Notes under the pieces: model-generated
What the model saw: the letters and a program-made list of their open reading frames with translations, nothing else
What the model was told of the DNA's origin: nothing
Databases searched by the model: none
Shown here: positions 62,852 to 64,000 of the stretch, piece by piece
Layout: each line of letters begins with the position of its first letter
Numbering within the stretch: position 1 is the stretch's first letter
Assembly (NCBI GenBank): GCA_963749515.1
Contig: CAVVMR010000001.1
Location: 62,001-126,000, forward strand
From: Gaiellasilicea sp963749515
GTDB lineage: Bacteria > Actinomycetota > Thermoleophilia > Gaiellales > Gaiellaceae
Length of the DNA stretch: 64,000 nt
Direction of reading: 5' to 3'
Program-made: the position numbers and the translations under genes

Positions 62852-62977
62852 ACGGCAGTCGCCGGTCTCACTCGCTCCTGAAGCCGCGGGCGCTCCTGGG
62901 ACGAGCACAGCCAGCGCAGCCAGGGACGTGACAGCGGCGATGGCGAGCCAGGTGCGTATCGTCGATCGTCGGTTCAC
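62798..62977 (-). CDS. 59-aa secreted peptide with two cysteines and SARP-type promoter
   Basis: GTG 62977 with AAGGAGG 6 nt upstream. Residues 1-32 are a Sec signal (basic VNRRSTIRTW, hydrophobic core, APAA cleavage site). The mature 27 residues (SGASETGDCRLPAWTHVLTG then HWGGGCR) contain Cys41 and Cys58, able to form one disulfide loop, with a Gly/Trp-rich end. The last 54 bp overlap the 3' end of the AfsR-like gene on the other strand. Promoter has three near-perfect heptamers at 63021-63049. Candidate secreted signal or antimicrobial peptide; unknown family. Confidence 0.65.
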   Translation of the reverse strand: MNRRSTIRTWLAIAAVTSLAALAVLVPGAPAASGASETGDCRLPAWTHVLTGHWGGGCR

Positions 62978-63006
62978 GGGTCTCCTCCTTCGAGTGGTCG
63001 ACGATC

Positions 63007-63049
63007 ACGTTGCTTCCGGCCGCTCAAGAACCGCTCACGTTTCGCTCAA
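63007..63049 (-). promoter_or_regulatory. SARP-type promoter: three heptamers at 11-bp period plus -10
   Basis: Minus-strand TTGAGCG (63049-63043), GTGAGCG (63038-63032) and TTGAGCG (63027-63021), 4 bp apart, then 8 bp, then CAACGT (63012-63007). It reads into the 59-aa secreted peptide gene, whose start is 30 bp further on. Confidence 0.75.
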
Positions 63050-63082
63050 GGCGTGCCAGGCGGCGACGAGTACTCTGGGCGC

Positions 63083-63784
63083 GTGAGTCAGTACGACCCC
63101 TACGCGCCCAGAGAGGCCACCGAGCCGAGCGAGGCGGAGTATTCGCCGCTCAAGCACCCGCTGACGATCCGCGAGATCCTGCGGAAGCTCTTCGCGCCGA
63201 TCATCGCGCTCGGGCTGCTGCTGATCAAATTCGGCGCTTTCGCGATCAAGTTCTTCGGGATCTTCATCTCGGTCGGCGGCTACGCGCTGATCTGGGGTTG
63301 GCGCTTCGCGGTCGGATTCGTGCTGTTGATCCTCGTGCACGAGGTCGGCCACTACATCGAGGCCAAACGGCAGGGCCTGAACCCGTCGCTCCCGGTCTTC
63401 ATCCCGTTTCTCGGCGCCTACGTGGCGATCAAGAACGCGCCCTTCGACCCGTGGCGGAACCTGCTCGTCTCGGCTGCCGGCCCGATCGTCGGTGGGCTCG
63501 GCGCGCTCGGGGTGTGGGTGGCCGGTGAGGCGATGGACTCCCGCCTGCTCCTCGCGCTGGCCTACACCGGCTTCATGCTGAATCTCTTCAACCTGATCCC
63601 CGTGCGGCCGCTCGACGGCGGGTTCATGTGGCGGTCCTTGAAGCTGCTCCGGTACGGCAATCGCGAGCGCGCGGCCTGGTCGTCGCCGGCCCGGCTCGCG
63701 GGCGGGAGCCTGATCTACACCGGTCTCATCGTCCTGCTCATCCTCGGCATGGTCGCCACACACGTGGAGCAGAACCGGCTCTGA
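63083..63784 (+). CDS. M50 family metalloprotease (site-2 protease-like)
   Basis: Membrane zinc protease of 233 aa from GTG 63083. HEVGH zinc motif in 'ILVHEVGHYIEAKRQGLN' inside a helix, third ligand Asp in 'NLFNLIPVRPLDGGFM', about five helices. The GTG start is favoured because residues before it are unlike the family. Intramembrane cleavage of an unknown anti-sigma or signal protein is the likely role. Followed with a 1-bp overlap by the LOG gene. Confidence 0.88.
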   Translation: MSQYDPYAPREATEPSEAEYSPLKHPLTIREILRKLFAPIIALGLLLIKFGAFAIKFFGIFISVGGYALIWGWRFAVGFVLLILVHEVGHYIEAKRQGLNPSLPVFIPFLGAYVAIKNAPFDPWRNLLVSAAGPIVGGLGALGVWVAGEAMDSRLLLALAYTGFMLNLFNLIPVRPLDGGFMWRSLKLLRYGNRERAAWSSPARLAGGSLIYTGLIVLLILGMVATHVEQNRL

Positions 63785-64000
63785 TGGACGACCGGCGCGT
63801 TCTCGAGCGCACCCATGAAGACCTCACGAACGACGTGGCGGTGATCGCCTCGGAGTTCCTCGGCGGCTTCCAGAAGGTGCTCGAGATCGACCGGCCGGCG
63901 GTCTCGATCTTCGGCTCGGCCCGGGTGCACGAGGACAGCGAGCCGTACCGGCAGGCCCGCACCACGGCGCGGATCTTCGCCGAGGCGGGCTTCGCGGTCG
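63784..64000 (+). CDS. LOG family (TIGR00730) Rossmann-fold protein, 3' end outside window
   Basis: First 72 codons only, from ATG 63784 (TGATG overlap with the protease stop). The segment 'VSIFGSARVHEDSEPYRQAR' followed by 'TTARIFAEAGFAV' is the start of the nucleotide 5'-monophosphate nucleosidase ('lonely guy') fold. Its active-site PGGxGTxxE block would lie beyond the window edge. Confidence 0.85.
   Translation, partial: MDDRRVLERTHEDLTNDVAVIASEFLGGFQKVLEIDRPAVSIFGSARVHEDSEPYRQARTTARIFAEAGFAV

Overview
The window is a high-GC chromosome segment of an actinobacterium, most likely a deep-branching soil lineage such as Thermoleophilia (Gaiella/Solirubrobacter-like). This placement is inferred from base composition, GTG/TTG starts, a LexA gene behind a Gram-positive-type SOS box, AfsR/SARP-type regulators and a class A RNase P RNA. 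No species-level marker was recognised.

Layout. 1-5.7 kb: a peptide/oligosaccharide-type ABC importer (partial) with a divergent LacI regulator, an aldo/keto reductase and a serine hydrolase. 5.7-8.3 kb: a TetM/OtrA-like ribosomal protection GTPase and a VOC protein. 8.3-24.5 kb: a large exopolysaccharide locus. Eleven genes on the minus strand (initiating phosphoglycosyltransferase, seven glycosyltransferases, Wzz-like protein, polymerase/ligase, flippase) overlap by 1 to 19 bp, and a small glycosyltransferase/methyltransferase operon plus a secreted protein sit beside them. 24.8-39.7 kb: a catabolic cluster for an unidentified amide- or peptide-like nutrient: SDR, amidohydrolase, alpha/beta hydrolase, DAO-type oxidase, XRE-cupin regulator, a complete Dpp/Opp-type importer, Gfo/Idh/MocA oxidoreductase, amidase and M24 peptidase. 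Promoters in it share an ATACTG-core motif. 39.7-46.7 kb: an island-like stretch bounded and divided by three direct copies of the 3' end plus terminator of the RNase P RNA gene. It carries an AfsR-like regulator with two small secreted products, and a PadR/methyltransferase/YCII module. 46.6-64 kb: mainly core genes (rnpB, lexA, dehydratase, tRNA-Leu, secG, ABC-2 exporter, methylmalonyl-CoA mutase, MoaD-MoaE fusion, M50 protease, LOG protein), with a TetR/MFS pair and a second AfsR-like regulator.

The most unusual signal is a repeated regulatory design around the two AfsR/SARP-like regulators (39806-42571 and 60110-62851). Four short genes next to them, three of them very small, each have three 7-bp direct repeats at 11-bp spacing, then exactly 8 bp, then a -10-like hexamer, which is the classic SARP promoter geometry. 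The products are a 194-aa secreted protein, a 30-aa signal-peptide-like protein, an Arg/Trp-rich 34-aa peptide and a 59-aa secreted peptide with two cysteines. The heptamers differ between the two systems (TCTAGCG-like versus TTGAGCG-like), suggesting two separately wired regulator/small-peptide modules.
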